Assembly: GCA_905147135.1 (NCBI GenBank)
Contig: LR990064.1
Coordinates: 13,224,001 to 13,288,000 of the forward strand
Origin: Blastobasis lacticolella
Taxonomy: Eukaryota; Arthropoda; Insecta; Lepidoptera; Blastobasidae
DNA length: 64,000 nucleotides
Direction: 5' to 3'
Shown: piece after piece, positions 1 to 10,019 of the stretch
How positions within the stretch are numbered: position 1 is the stretch's first letter
Layout: each line of letters starts with the position of its first letter
Translations under genes and position numbers: made by a program
Notes under the pieces: generated by a model
Database searches by the model: none
Seen by the model: the letters and a program-made list of their open reading frames with translations, nothing else
What the model was told of the DNA's origin: nothing

Positions 1-275
1 AGATACTACAATGTTCTCACAAAATAATGTATCCTTTATGTTTCAGACCAATGATTACAGCGCGTGTAACCGAAGCGAGATAAGCAAACGTATCAAATTG
101 ATTTAGCATTTAAATAAAACTACAAATTATTAATTAAAAAAGTTTGTTTAAAGTAATGAAAAGTATATGCCGCACAGCAGAAAGAGTACAGAAAGTAAAA
201 CAAGATGCAATGTGAATATGAAAGTTATTATAAAACAGCGTCATCGTTTGAAAGTATATTTATTATTTATTATTT

Positions 276-528
276 TGACGACCTGAGTGGTTCAGTGCCA
301 GTCAGCCACGCAAGAGGTCCCGGGTTCGATGCCCGGCCGGGCAGAAACTTAAATGATGAATTTTAATTTCTGTTACGGGTCTGGGTGTTCTATGTATAAT
401 AAGTATGTATTTAAAAAAAAGTATATATGTAGTATAGCAGTTAGCTAGGACCCATAGCACAAGCTTTGCTTAGTTTGGGGCTAGATGGCGCTGTGTGAAT
501 TTGTCCACGATTATTATTTATTATTAAA
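276..528 (+). repeat. SINE A copy
   Basis: tRNA-derived SINE. The head GACCTGAGTGGTTCAG resembles an A box and GGTTCGATGCC a B box. The body has TACGGGTCTGGGTGTTCTAT and GGGGCTAGATGGCGCTGTGT and ends in an ATT-rich tail. A short ORF across its 3' end is not a gene. Confidence 0.8.
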
Positions 529-529
529 C

Positions 530-1200
530 GTCATCATCTGTAAAGTCAGTCGCAGACCACTTAATTCCGGACATAAGTCTCCCTTACGCCTTCCACACCG
601 CGATGTGCAAAAGGCACAATTGCTATATTTTTTACCTATTGGATCCATACGCTCCCTAAACTTTTACAAGGTCTTCAGTTCATCTTTTAGGGCCCCATCC
701 AATGATTGCGACTCAGAAACCTATGTCGGTGACCTTAGTTATGCTATGGATGTCTTCATTTCTTATTCTATCATCCCAGAAAAATGCGAATGCAGCACTA
801 TTCGTATTTATACTGAGCGACTTTATGCCTTCTAATGAGACCTTTCCTTAGTACCTAGTAAGGTACCAGGTTGACTGTGTCAATATTCCAGTTTTTAGTA
901 AATTAGACAGTTTTGAATTTTGACTGTTTTCACAGAAAATATTTAAGGAGATATCTTATAAGTCCTTTGGTTTAATTTGTGATCTCTACAAAGCTTCCGG
1001 TTGTGTGGATTATAAAACATTGATGTTAAAATTGAAATAATATGACGTAAGAAGCCGACTCATGCAAAACACTAATCAACAGGAAACCGGATAAATAGAA
1101 AACAGAATCTAATTTCAAAGAAACAATATTGTCAAAGTTTCATCCAATCCGTTAATGTACAAACATAAACACATCTTCAAAAGTATGGCCGGCTGTCCAT
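530..1200. other. No feature recognised
   Basis: AT-rich unique-looking sequence between SINE A and the SINE B fragment. Short ORFs only. Confidence 0.4.
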
Positions 1201-1204
1201 GTCC

Positions 1205-1275
1205 TTTCAGTCGCCTGAATTTGCAGGTTTCAACAGGATTTTCTCTCACCTTAAGATCATCGGTTAGTATTCCAC
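1205..1275 (-). repeat. SINE B fragment, diverged
   Basis: Minus-strand fragment with CAGTCGCCTGAATTTGCAGG and AAGATCATCGGTTAG. Confidence 0.55.
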
Positions 1276-1596
1276 TTAGGTACTGTTTCTAGAAAGGCAT
1301 GCTCCACTCTCGGCCAAATTGTCTCTTCTCATCAAGCGAGATGATGGTCAAATATCTGCCTAAAATAAGCCGTTTGCCCTTGCGAAGGTTGATCTTCTCT
1401 AGCGACAACGGAGGCACTCCTTGTCGTCTTTCATGAGATAGACTCTAGGTAGACGTTATGTTCTTGTAATATAAGTTGTAATCAACAAGATTACGAAAAA
1501 CTATTGTTAAACCATGTGGTGTTACATCCTTGACATGTTGAAACTTGAGCAATTAGTAACCTAGACATTTTGCAACTCGGACAGTCTGCCTCTAAA

Positions 1597-1800
1597 TAGT
1601 CCGGCAGAGTAGAGTAGCACCAACACCTTTCATTCGCGGGTGTCGTACAAGGCGACCAATGTTTTCGAGGCAAAAGTTCTGGAGTCTCTATAGGCTGGAA
1701 AATGGGCAGCAGCCCATTTTCCAGCAACGCCAAGCGTAGATATTATGGCAATAATCTCCCCTCTTATAGGAGAGAGCCAAAGTACTGCAGTGGACTTGAT
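1597..1800 (+). repeat. Repeat C copy, diverged
   Basis: GTCCGGCAGAGTAGAGTAGC through TACTGCAGTGGACTT. It contains an inverted pair, TGGAAAATGGGC/GCCCATTTTCC, at 1688-1724. The tail is absent. Confidence 0.65.
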
Positions 1801-2394
1801 TTTATTATGCTTTCATTACAACCAGCCTTGGTATTTTTCACCTTCGTCCAGGACATCTGCAACCTTATAGGACATTAGGAAACGAATATTATTATTTCTG
1901 TAGGCTATTGAGATGAGGTCAATATAATCATCTTGGCGACAATATCCCGGTTGTTATCCAGGATTTGGGCAATCAGGTAAGTACAAAATTGAGATAAAGT
2001 CAATAAAAGCTCATAACTAATGAATTTTCAATCGGATATGTATTTTTATTAGATTTAGATTTCCTTGTTTTCATATATAATTATCATCTTCGTCATCATC
2101 ATCATCTGAAATGAAAAATATTGCAAAGTAATAAGAACGTTTTTAGTATGAAGTATAGTAGATATTATTTGGAGATTAAAGTTTATTTTTTTGTAGATGC
2201 ACGCTTCAATATATTGCCAATCCAGGAAGGCCTGAAAGTTTATATGCTTTGCCGAGGAAACTTCTGCTAGAGAAAGTAGAAAGCTAGTTATCGCCGCAGA
2301 TCCTGTGTACCGTAGCCTTGGTCAGAGAAGATTAAGGTTGATGATGTTAATATAGATGGCTGACAAACAACTGACGCGCTAAAAGATCAATATG

Positions 2395-2517
2395 CATACC
2401 TTTTTCGTCAACTGTTATCTCTCCTGGTAGACTGGTAGATAATGCTATTTTAGCTTTAAGTCCGCCAATGTACTGTTTGTGCATGAAGTATAATTAAATA
2501 AATAAATAAATAAATAT
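2395..2517 (+). mobile_element. Short LINE 3' end with about 37-bp flanking direct repeats
   Basis: A 120-bp fragment with TGGTAGATAATGCTATTTTA, TTAAGTCCGCCAATGTACTG and an AATA repeat tail. It is flanked by nearly identical repeats of TGACAAACAACTGACGCGCT and following bases at 2358-2394 and 2519-2556. Confidence 0.65.
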
Positions 2518-3141
2518 GATGACTGACAAACAACTGACGCGCTAACAGATCAATATGGTGAGTGAGAAATAACTGACGCGCGTAATATCTTCCAGTTTTC
2601 GTTTTAGGAAATAAATCCCGTGATTATCAGCGGAACTAGAAACATTCGCTATGTGTATTCGACATTGTATCTGAACCGTATCAAACAGGTACTTGAAATT
2701 TTTATTATAAAATATACACCTATTCACGTAAATGTTCACACTAAGTATACGCGATCCATAGGGAATAATGAGAATCAGTGACGATTTTGTTTACTGACTT
2801 TTACAGTAGCTTATTTAATTAAAACTTCATGCTTATTACAGTACAAGGGCGGACTTACAGCTACGTAGCTTATGGGACCACAGAACGATTGTAAACAATT
2901 TTTTCCGATATCTCTTAATAAGAGACCGGGTAAATCTTACAACGCCCGTAAGAAAGCACATATTCCTTTGCGTTTCATATCTTCTTTAAACCCTTATAAC
3001 TTAGGCATTATAAGATGGATTTCAAAAATTATTTCACTAGTCTTTATCGCTATGAAAATACTTTCAAATTTTGATAGTTGATGTTTACAGGCCTTCAGGA
3101 TACTTTCACAGGTCTGCTTTCCCCCGTAGACTACACATTAG

Positions 3142-3365
3142 ATAGTAGATGGGTAGAGGGCTAGGTAGGGGGGATTAAAAGTAGCCCATGTCCTATTTCT
3201 TAGCCATTGTCGTGTACACCGTCAGTGACAGCCTCCACCAAACGGGGCGGTCGACAGTCAGACTCGCCTAGCTATTTCAATCGATGTCAAAAGAGACCAT
3301 GTCACGCTTGATGCTGTCCTTGTAACGAAGCTTGAGGCGTCCCACCGGTCGTTTAGCATTTGCAA
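3142..3365 (-). pseudogene. Decayed RTE C-terminal fragment
   Basis: The minus-strand translation gives KRPVGRLKLRYKDSIKRDM, then a broken TVDRPVWWR segment. This matches the usual C-terminus of insect RTE-type polymerases (KRPVGRPxLRYKDxxKRDM, DRxxWR). Stops interrupt it. A short direct duplication of TTTGCAAGAAGAGTTTGT lies beside it at 3358-3403. Confidence 0.55.
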
Positions 3366-4059
3366 GAAGAGTTTGTCGGGGTAAGATTTGCAAGAAGAGT
3401 TTGTGGGAAGGAACGATGATGCTGTTTATGTAATCTACAATAGATGGTAATGATGATGTCCTATTCCAGACCCTAATCTAGCTACCTACCAAATTTCATC
3501 CAAACAAGTCATCCATTTAGGCGTGAAGAGGTAACAAACCCACACGAACTTTCGCAATTATAATATTAGTGAGACTAATACTACTGCATGTATTTGTTGG
3601 TGTGTATGTGTGCGCACGTTTGTTAAGCATTTACAAAAAAATTACGAACTTAGATGAAACATTACAGTATTTTACATCAGAATAACATTATTCTTAGGCC
3701 ATAATCTTAACCCGAAATTCAAGGGATGATATTTAGGTACATTGACGCAAAGACAAAATAACAAATTTTGATGTAACTTGTTGTTGATATACGCCTAACT
3801 ATTCTAAATGCGAAAGTAACTGTCTGTCTGCCGTTACCACGCCCAAACAGATTTTGATGAAATTTGGTTAAACGATAGACCTAAGGAGGAATAAGCTACA
3901 TTTTATTAGAAGGTTACGCAAACAAAATCGCAAGCCAGAGCTATACTTCATCGAACAATTTTATATATAGGGGTACCACGACTTCAGGTTACTTTGAAAG
4001 ATTGCGGAAAAATGAGCATACTAAAGAGCATTGAACATTTAGTATGGAGAAAATCACCA

Positions 4060-4165
4060 CCCACTTTCCGCCATTTTGAAAAAATATCGATTTTGCGGCC
4101 ACTCATAAAACTTATGCCAATCGATAGGAAACTTTAATATCTATCGATCACTATGTTCAAAATAG
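4060..4165 (+). repeat. Host repeat L, left part (interrupted by RTE-1)
   Basis: This segment, starting at a TTCCGCCATTTTG motif, matches the reverse complement of 14570-14660. It continues at 6893 after the RTE-1 insertion. Related upstream sequence with Lepidoptera-style repeat phrasing (ACTGTCTGTCTGCC) starts near 3780. The class is not determined. Confidence 0.7.
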
Positions 4166-6892
4166 CTTAAAAATAATCAAATAGCAAAAATCTGCTTTAC
4201 TTCCGGGAGGGCGACCAACTGTCCCTAGGTGGTGTCGGGTTCCTCGTCCACAAATCCCTCGTGAACAACATAGTCAAAATCGAGAGTGTGTCGTCTAGGG
4301 TAGCGTACCTTATACTCAGAATTACCAAGCGGTATTCGTTGAAGGTCATACAGGTCTACGCACCGACTTCGACTCACTCCGACGATGAAGTGGAGGCTAT
4401 GTATGAGGATATTTCTACAGCCATGCATACCTCCAAGACACACTATACCGTTGTCATGGGGGATTTCAACGCGAAACTGGGCAAACGAGGCGGAGACGAG
4501 TTGAGAGTGGGGCAATTTGGAATTGGAAGTCGGAACGCCCGTGGCCAGATGCTGGCCGGCTTTATGGAGAAGGAGGGACTCTTTATGATGAACTCATTTT
4601 TCAGGAAGCCGGATCATCGCAGATGGACGTGGGTTAGTCCCGATGGTGTCACAAAAAATGAGATTGACTTCATCCTATCTACGAAACGGCATATATTCAA
4701 TGATGTCTCGGTGATCAATAGCGTTAAAATTGGCAGTGATCACCGCTTGGTAAGAGGCACATTGAATATTAATCCCCAGCTGGAAAGATCGAGATTGATG
4801 AGGTCCACGCTCCGGCCTATACCCATCCAAATCCAAAACCCCGAGAGCTTTCAACTCGAATTACAAAATCGCTTCGAGTGCCTAGGAGAGTGCGTCGACG
4901 TGGACGACTATAATAACAGGTTCGTGGAAACTGTCTATACGGTTGGGTCAAAGTTTTATAAGGCCTGCCGTACAAACAGAACAAACAAAATCTCTGACGA
5001 TACCCTCAAACTCATCGAAGAAAGACGCGGAATGACTCTGCAATCCCCTGATGATGTCTCTCAATTTAGGCGACTTAATCGACAGATCTCCAAGTCTCTG
5101 ACTCGCGACATACGCCGCTTCAATACTACCAATATTGAGGCGGCGATCGAGCGGAACAAAGGCTCTAAAGTCTTTGCGAGAGATCTGTCGATTGGACAGA
5201 GCCAGTTGACGAGACTGAAAACGGATGACGGCAGAGTTGTTTCGACCAAGTCCGAGGTTTTGAGGGAAGTCGAGAGGTTTTATGGACAGTTATACACGAC
5301 AACACGGGCACCTGTTACCAGTATGGCAAAAGACCCCAGAGCCAAGTTGACCCGACACTACACCGAAGATATCCCGGACATCAGCCTGTACGAGATTAGT
5401 ATGGCTCTCAAACAGCTTAAGAACAACAAGGCGCCGGGTGATGATGGAATTACGGCTGAGCTTCTGAAAGCTGGTGGCAAACCTGTGCTTAAGACCCTTC
5501 AGAAGCTGTTCAATTCCGTCATCCTCGAGGGCAAAACGCCGGAAGCATGGCACAGAAGCATAGTCATATTGTTCTTCAAGAAAGGTGATAAGGCTCTCTT
5601 GAGGAACTTCAGACCAATATCGCTGCTGACCCATGTCTATAAGCTGTTTTCGAGAGTCATTACGAATCGTCTCGCACGCAGGTTTGATGACTTCCAGCCT
5701 CCCGAACAAGCCGGATTCCGAAAAGGTTTTAGTACCATAGACCACATACATACGCTGCGGCAGGTTGTACAGAAGACCGAAGAGTATAACCGGCCATTAT
5801 GCTTGGCGTTTGTGGACTATGAGAAAGCCTTCGATTCGATCGAAACTTGGGCGGTGCTCCAGTCTCTACAGCGGTGCCAAATTGACTATCGATATATCGA
5901 AGCACTGAAGTGTTTGTACGAAAACGCCACTATGTCAGTTCGTCTCCAGGACAAGACCACAGAACCTATTCAGCTGCAGCGAGGTGTTAGACAAGGTGAT
6001 GTCATATCACCGAAGTTGTTCACCGCTGCACTGGAGGATATCTTTAGGCTTCTGGACTGGGACGGACTTGGCATCAATATTAACGGCGAGTACCTCACGC
6101 ACCTCAGATTTGCTGACGATATCGTAGTCATGGCTGAAACCCTGGAAGACTTGGGCAAAATGCTCGATGACCTCTGTAGTGCCTCTCAACAAGTAGGTCT
6201 TAAAATGAACATGGACAAGACGAAAATTATGTCGAATGTCCATGTTGTGCCTACTCCAGTGACAGTTGGAGGCACTCCACTTGAAGTTGTTGACGACTAT
6301 ACATACCTAGGACAAATAGTCCGGCTAGGTAGGTCCAATTTCGAGAAAGAGGTCAATCGACGAATCCAACTCGGTTGGGCAGCGTTCGGGAAGCTACGCC
6401 ACATATTTTCGTCCCAATTACCGCAGTGTCTCAAGACGAAGGTCTTTGACCAATGTGTGTTGCCAGTGATGACTTACGGATCTGAAACGTGGCCACTCAC
6501 TATGGGCCTTATAAGAAAGCTCACTGTTGCCCAAAGGGCAATGGAAAGAGCTATGCTCGGAGTTTCTTTGCGCGATCGAGTCAGAAATGAGGAGATCCGC
6601 AAGCGAACCAAGGTCACCGACATAGCTCTAAGGATTGCCAGACTGAAGTGGCAGTGGGCAGGGCACATAGCTCGAAGAACAGATGGCCGATGGGGCAGTA
6701 AAGTTCTCGAGTGGCGACCACGTACCGGTAGACGCAGCGTGGGTAGGCCTCCTACAAGGTGGACCGACGACCTGGTAAGGATCGCAGGTACCAGCTGGAT
6801 GCGGAAAGCACAGGACCGGTCTTTGTGGAGATCTCTGGGGGAGGCCTATGCCCAGCAGTGGGCGTCTTCTGGCTGATATGATGATGATGATG
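4166..6892 (+). mobile_element. RTE-1: 5'-truncated RTE-clade LINE, long open frame
   Basis: A non-LTR retrotransposon of the RTE clade. Its body ends in a (GAT/ATG)n microsatellite instead of a poly(A) tail, as RTE elements do. It is flanked by identical 13-bp copies of ATGTTCAAAATAG at 4153-4165 and 6893-6905. The flanking sequence is one interspersed repeat that is continuous once the insert is removed, and a related copy at 14336-14690 (minus strand) shows the unfilled site. The 5' end is truncated inside the endonuclease. About 22 bp at the 5' junction (4166-4187) match neither the second RTE-1 copy nor the host repeat. Confidence 0.88.
4177..6876 (+). CDS. RTE-1 endonuclease/reverse transcriptase (N-terminally truncated)
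   Basis: The frame is open from 4177, just after an in-frame TAA, to the stop at 6874-6876, about 899 codons. It has no proper start because the element is truncated; a GTG at 4261 is merely the first alternative start codon. The N-terminal third is an AP-type endonuclease (YAPTSTHSDDEVE, MGDFNAKLG, then GSDHRLVRG) lacking its first motifs. The reverse transcriptase follows: KAPGDDGITAELL, FRPISLL, motif A AFVDYEKAFDS, motif B GVRQGDVISPKLF, catalytic FADD near 6113, and motif D NMDKTKI. The C-terminal region has WQWAGHIARR and GRPPTRWTDDL, typical of insect RTE proteins. The RT core is intact, but the truncated endonuclease means this copy is unlikely to be autonomous. Confidence 0.88.
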   Translation, partial: SNSKNLLYFREGDQLSLGGVGFLVHKSLVNNIVKIESVSSRVAYLILRITKRYSLKVIQVYAPTSTHSDDEVEAMYEDISTAMHTSKTHYTVVMGDFNAKLGKRGGDELRVGQFGIGSRNARGQMLAGFMEKEGLFMMNSFFRKPDHRRWTWVSPDGVTKNEIDFILSTKRHIFNDVSVINSVKIGSDHRLVRGTLNINPQLERSRLMRSTLRPIPIQIQNPESFQLELQNRFECLGECVDVDDYNNRFVETVYTVGSKFYKACRTNRTNKISDDTLKLIEERRGMTLQSPDDVSQFRRLNRQISKSLTRDIRRFNTTNIEAAIERNKGSKVFARDLSIGQSQLTRLKTDDGRVVSTKSEVLREVERFYGQLYTTTRAPVTSMAKDPRAKLTRHYTEDIPDISLYEISMALKQLKNNKAPGDDGITAELLKAGGKPVLKTLQKLFNSVILEGKTPEAWHRSIVILFFKKGDKALLRNFRPISLLTHVYKLFSRVITNRLARRFDDFQPPEQAGFRKGFSTIDHIHTLRQVVQKTEEYNRPLCLAFVDYEKAFDSIETWAVLQSLQRCQIDYRYIEALKCLYENATMSVRLQDKTTEPIQLQRGVRQGDVISPKLFTAALEDIFRLLDWDGLGININGEYLTHLRFADDIVVMAETLEDLGKMLDDLCSASQQVGLKMNMDKTKIMSNVHVVPTPVTVGGTPLEVVDDYTYLGQIVRLGRSNFEKEVNRRIQLGWAAFGKLRHIFSSQLPQCLKTKVFDQCVLPVMTYGSETWPLTMGLIRKLTVAQRAMERAMLGVSLRDRVRNEEIRKRTKVTDIALRIARLKWQWAGHIARRTDGRWGSKVLEWRPRTGRRSVGRPPTRWTDDLVRIAGTSWMRKAQDRSLWRSLGEAYAQQWASSG

Positions 6893-7160
6893 ATGTTCAA
6901 AATAGTCGAAAACGGTATACCTTGCGAGATATCGCAAGTCAAAGATGTACATTATCTACCGACACATGGGGAACAAATACCTCCTACTAAGTCTACTCAT
7001 AGTCAAATATCTTCTTAACTACTTAACCGATTTCAATTAAATAAAATTAGAAATAATTTAGATTAAAAGACCTTTCAAATACAGAAAACCGCATTGAAAT
7101 TGGTTCATCCGTTCGGGAGCTACAGATAGACGGATACACGCGTTAAACTTACAACAAAAA
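6893..7160 (+). repeat. Host repeat L, right part
   Basis: This is the continuation of the repeat split by RTE-1: it includes CTTGCGATATC-type and CCGTTCGGGAGCTACAGATAG sequence and ends near a CGCGTTAAAC motif. It matches the reverse complement of 14336-14570. A more diverged relative with the same CCGAACGGATGGACCGATTT-like phrase lies at 47100-47250. It is probably a non-autonomous DNA element or Helitron-type repeat, but I cannot assign the class. Confidence 0.65.
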
Positions 7161-7670
7161 TTAAAGTAAAATAAAATGTATTGTAAGATTATGTGTTCAC
7201 CAACACACAATATATTTTATTTCATAATAATATGCCACTTGGCTCTCGAGACTGTTCAATTAGCCTCCGGTCCCCAGAGGTAGACCATGGTCAACCTCGC
7301 TTCGCCACATACCGTTGGCATTTGGCACACCAAACGAGTGGCGAGCTCGTGGCGGTGCTGAAGTTTGACTAGTCTCAAAGTACAAAACGGTCACCCATTC
7401 AGTTAAAGGACGATATAAACATTGCTTATCCTAGGTTATCGGTCTGGCAAGTTTCTTGATTTTATGGAATAAGATAATTAAGTTAAGTTGCATAATGCAC
7501 TGCTTACACTGTAAGAGCAAGCTCCTCAACTCTAACTCAGCTAGCCACTCTGCATAGCACTTGGCGTTGTACCTACATCGCCTAGCACTTGTCACGAATA
7601 TGACGTTAATAATATAACCAGATCCCAGAAATCGATTTCTGTGTTTTTAGACAACTTCTTTTTTTTTGGG
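7160..7670. other. No gene recognised
   Basis: AT-rich sequence with a short repeat-like phrase (ATGGTCAACCTCGCTTCGCC) also seen near 42390. No coding frame. Confidence 0.35.
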
Positions 7671-7674
7671 ATGG

Positions 7675-7890
7675 GACATATTTACCCAAGTAAATTACCG
7701 ACTTGCAATGCGAGAGTACCGGGTTCAAATCTCACTGCCGCCATGTATCAATGACGGGCGGATGGTAGTCGCCGCATGTTAAAAGCCAAAACACAGCAAA
7801 AAATAGAATGAAATGGTCCTCTGTTGGAAGTAAACACCATGCTAGGGCGTCAAGGCGCAAATTGAGGGTATAACAACCAACAACCAACCT
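7675..7890 (+). repeat. SINE D: tRNA-derived head with a separate tail
   Basis: The head has a B-box-like GGGTTCAAATCTCACTGC. The tail carries GTAAACACCATGCTAGGGCG and GGCGCAAATTGAGGG and ends in a CAACCAA-type repeat. A related tail (CGCTAGGGCCTCAAGG, GGCGCAAATTTATGACC) follows a second tRNA-like head at 56266-56460. It is not a functional tRNA gene. Confidence 0.6.
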
Positions 7891-9639
7891 CATTAGCGCC
7901 TATGCTCCCCAGTCCGACTGCGCCAACATCGAAAAGACTGGCTTCTGTAACCGTTTCGAAAATACCCTGTCACGTATACTATCATCCGAACAGATTGTGG
8001 TTGGTGTGGACCTCAACGGTCATGTGGGCCAGAGGAGCGAGGAGTTCGGTCGGGTGCACGATGGATTTGGTTATGGCCAGCGAAACAGTGAGGTAGAAGA
8101 TATTCTCCGAACCTCACTGGCCGCCGACTTAACCGTAGTCAACACCTTCTTCCAGAAAAGACTAGAACACCTCCAAAACGAACGACCTACAAAAGTGGCC
8201 CGCACCAATCACAGATCGATTATCTGCTGATCCGAAGACGTGACATCGGTCACGTATCCCAGTGCAAGATCATCCAGGGGGAATGCCTCACTACTCAGCT
8301 CCGAGTCCTTGTCATGGTCGTCCGAGTGAGTAGTAGACGGCCTACGGCAGAACGCTGCGTGCCGTCTATTAAGTGGCGGACTCTGAGCAGCACGAGCCAG
8401 GAGTTCATGGAGGTAGCCGAAAGCCTCGATTGGAGCGCAAAGGGTAAAACCGTCAATGAGCTCTGGTGTCACTATCAGTAATCCATCCTCAAACTCGGAC
8501 GAAAAGTACTGGGCACGTCGAAAGCGTCCGACGAATTGACAAGGATACGGGGTGGTGGAATGGTGAGGTGCAGGAAGCAGTTAGGGACAAAAAGGCATGT
8601 TTCAAGAAATGGCAGCACAGTAACTCACTATCGGATAAGGAAGTGTACTTGGGAGCAAAGCGGCAATCTAAAATGGCGGTGGCAAAAGCGCGATCGGCCC
8701 AGCTGGCTCCGCTCTACGATGCGTTGGATTCTGTGGAGGGGCACAAGCTCGTCTACAAGCTGGCAAAACCGTGAAGTCGAGCCAGTCTGGATGTGACAAA
8801 GTGTGTTGCCATAAAAGGTACGGATGGCGTTTTGCTTACAAGTGCAAACTCTATTAAAGACAGGTGGTGCTGTCATATCAAAGAACTGTCTAACGATGCT
8901 AACAACTACGTACCACCACAGCTTCCTGCAAACCTTGACATGATAAGCCCGATCACCCCTGATGAGATGGAGAGGTCTCTGGTACGTATGAAGAACGGAA
9001 AAGCTATTGGACATGATGGAATACCCATAGAAACCTGGAATACAATGGGGACCCGGTTCGTACTCTTGCCCACTGAGCTATTCAACAGGATTGTAGCTAC
9101 GGGGCTTATAACTGACGCGTGGCGCGTAAATATTATCACACCAATCTATAAAGGAAAAAGCAGTGTGCAAGAGTGCGGCAACTATCGAGGTATCAAACTT
9201 ATGAGCCACACAATGAAGCTATTCGAACGGATTGCTGACCAGAGACTTCGCCAGGAATGCTCCTTGTCGGAATGCCAATACGGTTTCAGGCCGGGCTGCA
9301 GCACCATGGATCCAGTCTTTACTCTCAAGGTCATCCAGGAGTCCCATTTCAGTAGGAATCAACCGTTGCATTACTCATTTCTCGACCTGCAGAGGGCTTT
9401 TGACAGTGTCCCTCGGGAGATAATCTGGTGGCCTCTGAGAGCAAAGTCTGTGCCCGAGGCGTATTTCTATTATACAGGACATGTATGCCAATACTGGACC
9501 TGTTGTCAAAACCATCGAAGGCCATACTAACCCTTCCCGATTACTGTAGGTGTCCACCAGGGTTCTGTATTAAGTCCTTACTTGTTTTGCATAGTGCTCG
9601 ATGCCCTTTCTTCGGAAATTCAGGACATGCCTCCTTGGC
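7888..9639 (+). mobile_element. RTE-2, 5' part (decayed, interrupted at 9639)
   Basis: A second, distinct RTE-type element. The translated fragments are endonuclease (VVGVDLNGHVGQRSEEFGRV, AADLTVVNTFFQKR) and then reverse transcriptase (MKNGKAIGHDGIPIETWNTM, FLDLQRAFDSVPRE motif [20 protein letters not shown] motif B). Several frameshifts and stops break it. The coding sequence stops at MPPW near 9636 and resumes at 13586 with the motif C region, so the two parts are one element split by an insertion. The 5' end is truncated next to a SINE. Confidence 0.82.
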
Positions 9640-10019
9640 AATAGTAATGGTTAGAAATAGCATGGGAATAACTAGAAATGATATCGTAGAGAGTTTTCAA
9701 AAAATTCAGTCCCATAATTTTATTAAAATTACTTTGTGTGCTTTTCCATACACAAATAATGACCTTAAGTTAAATAGACGTATTCATAAACTGAATTCAT
9801 GTTTATATAATTTGACTCGTTATAGTAACGCATTTTAATTTTTTGACATCAACAAATTTGTTGGCAATGTTATTTGTACAAATGACACGTTGTATCTCAA
9901 GGAAAATGACAAAAAGTATATTGCTACATTGTTAGCTTATAATATTTATTGTTATAACAATATTAGCGTAAGTAGGATTGACCAGGGCTCCTGCATGTTA
10001 TCATCTAAGGACAAAGGAT

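Noticed and set aside
276..350. tRNA gene in the SINE A head (also all SINE B and D heads)
   Set aside because: A and B boxes are present, but the sequence continues directly into the conserved SINE body, the same head recurs throughout the window, and no clean cloverleaf with a 3' pol III terminator was seen.
5290..5751. 153-codon antisense ORF within RTE-1
   Set aside because: Shadow of the RT coding frame; no family match.
6752..6952. Poly-His protein on the minus strand
   Set aside because: The His run is the translation of the ATG repeat at the RTE-1 3' tail.
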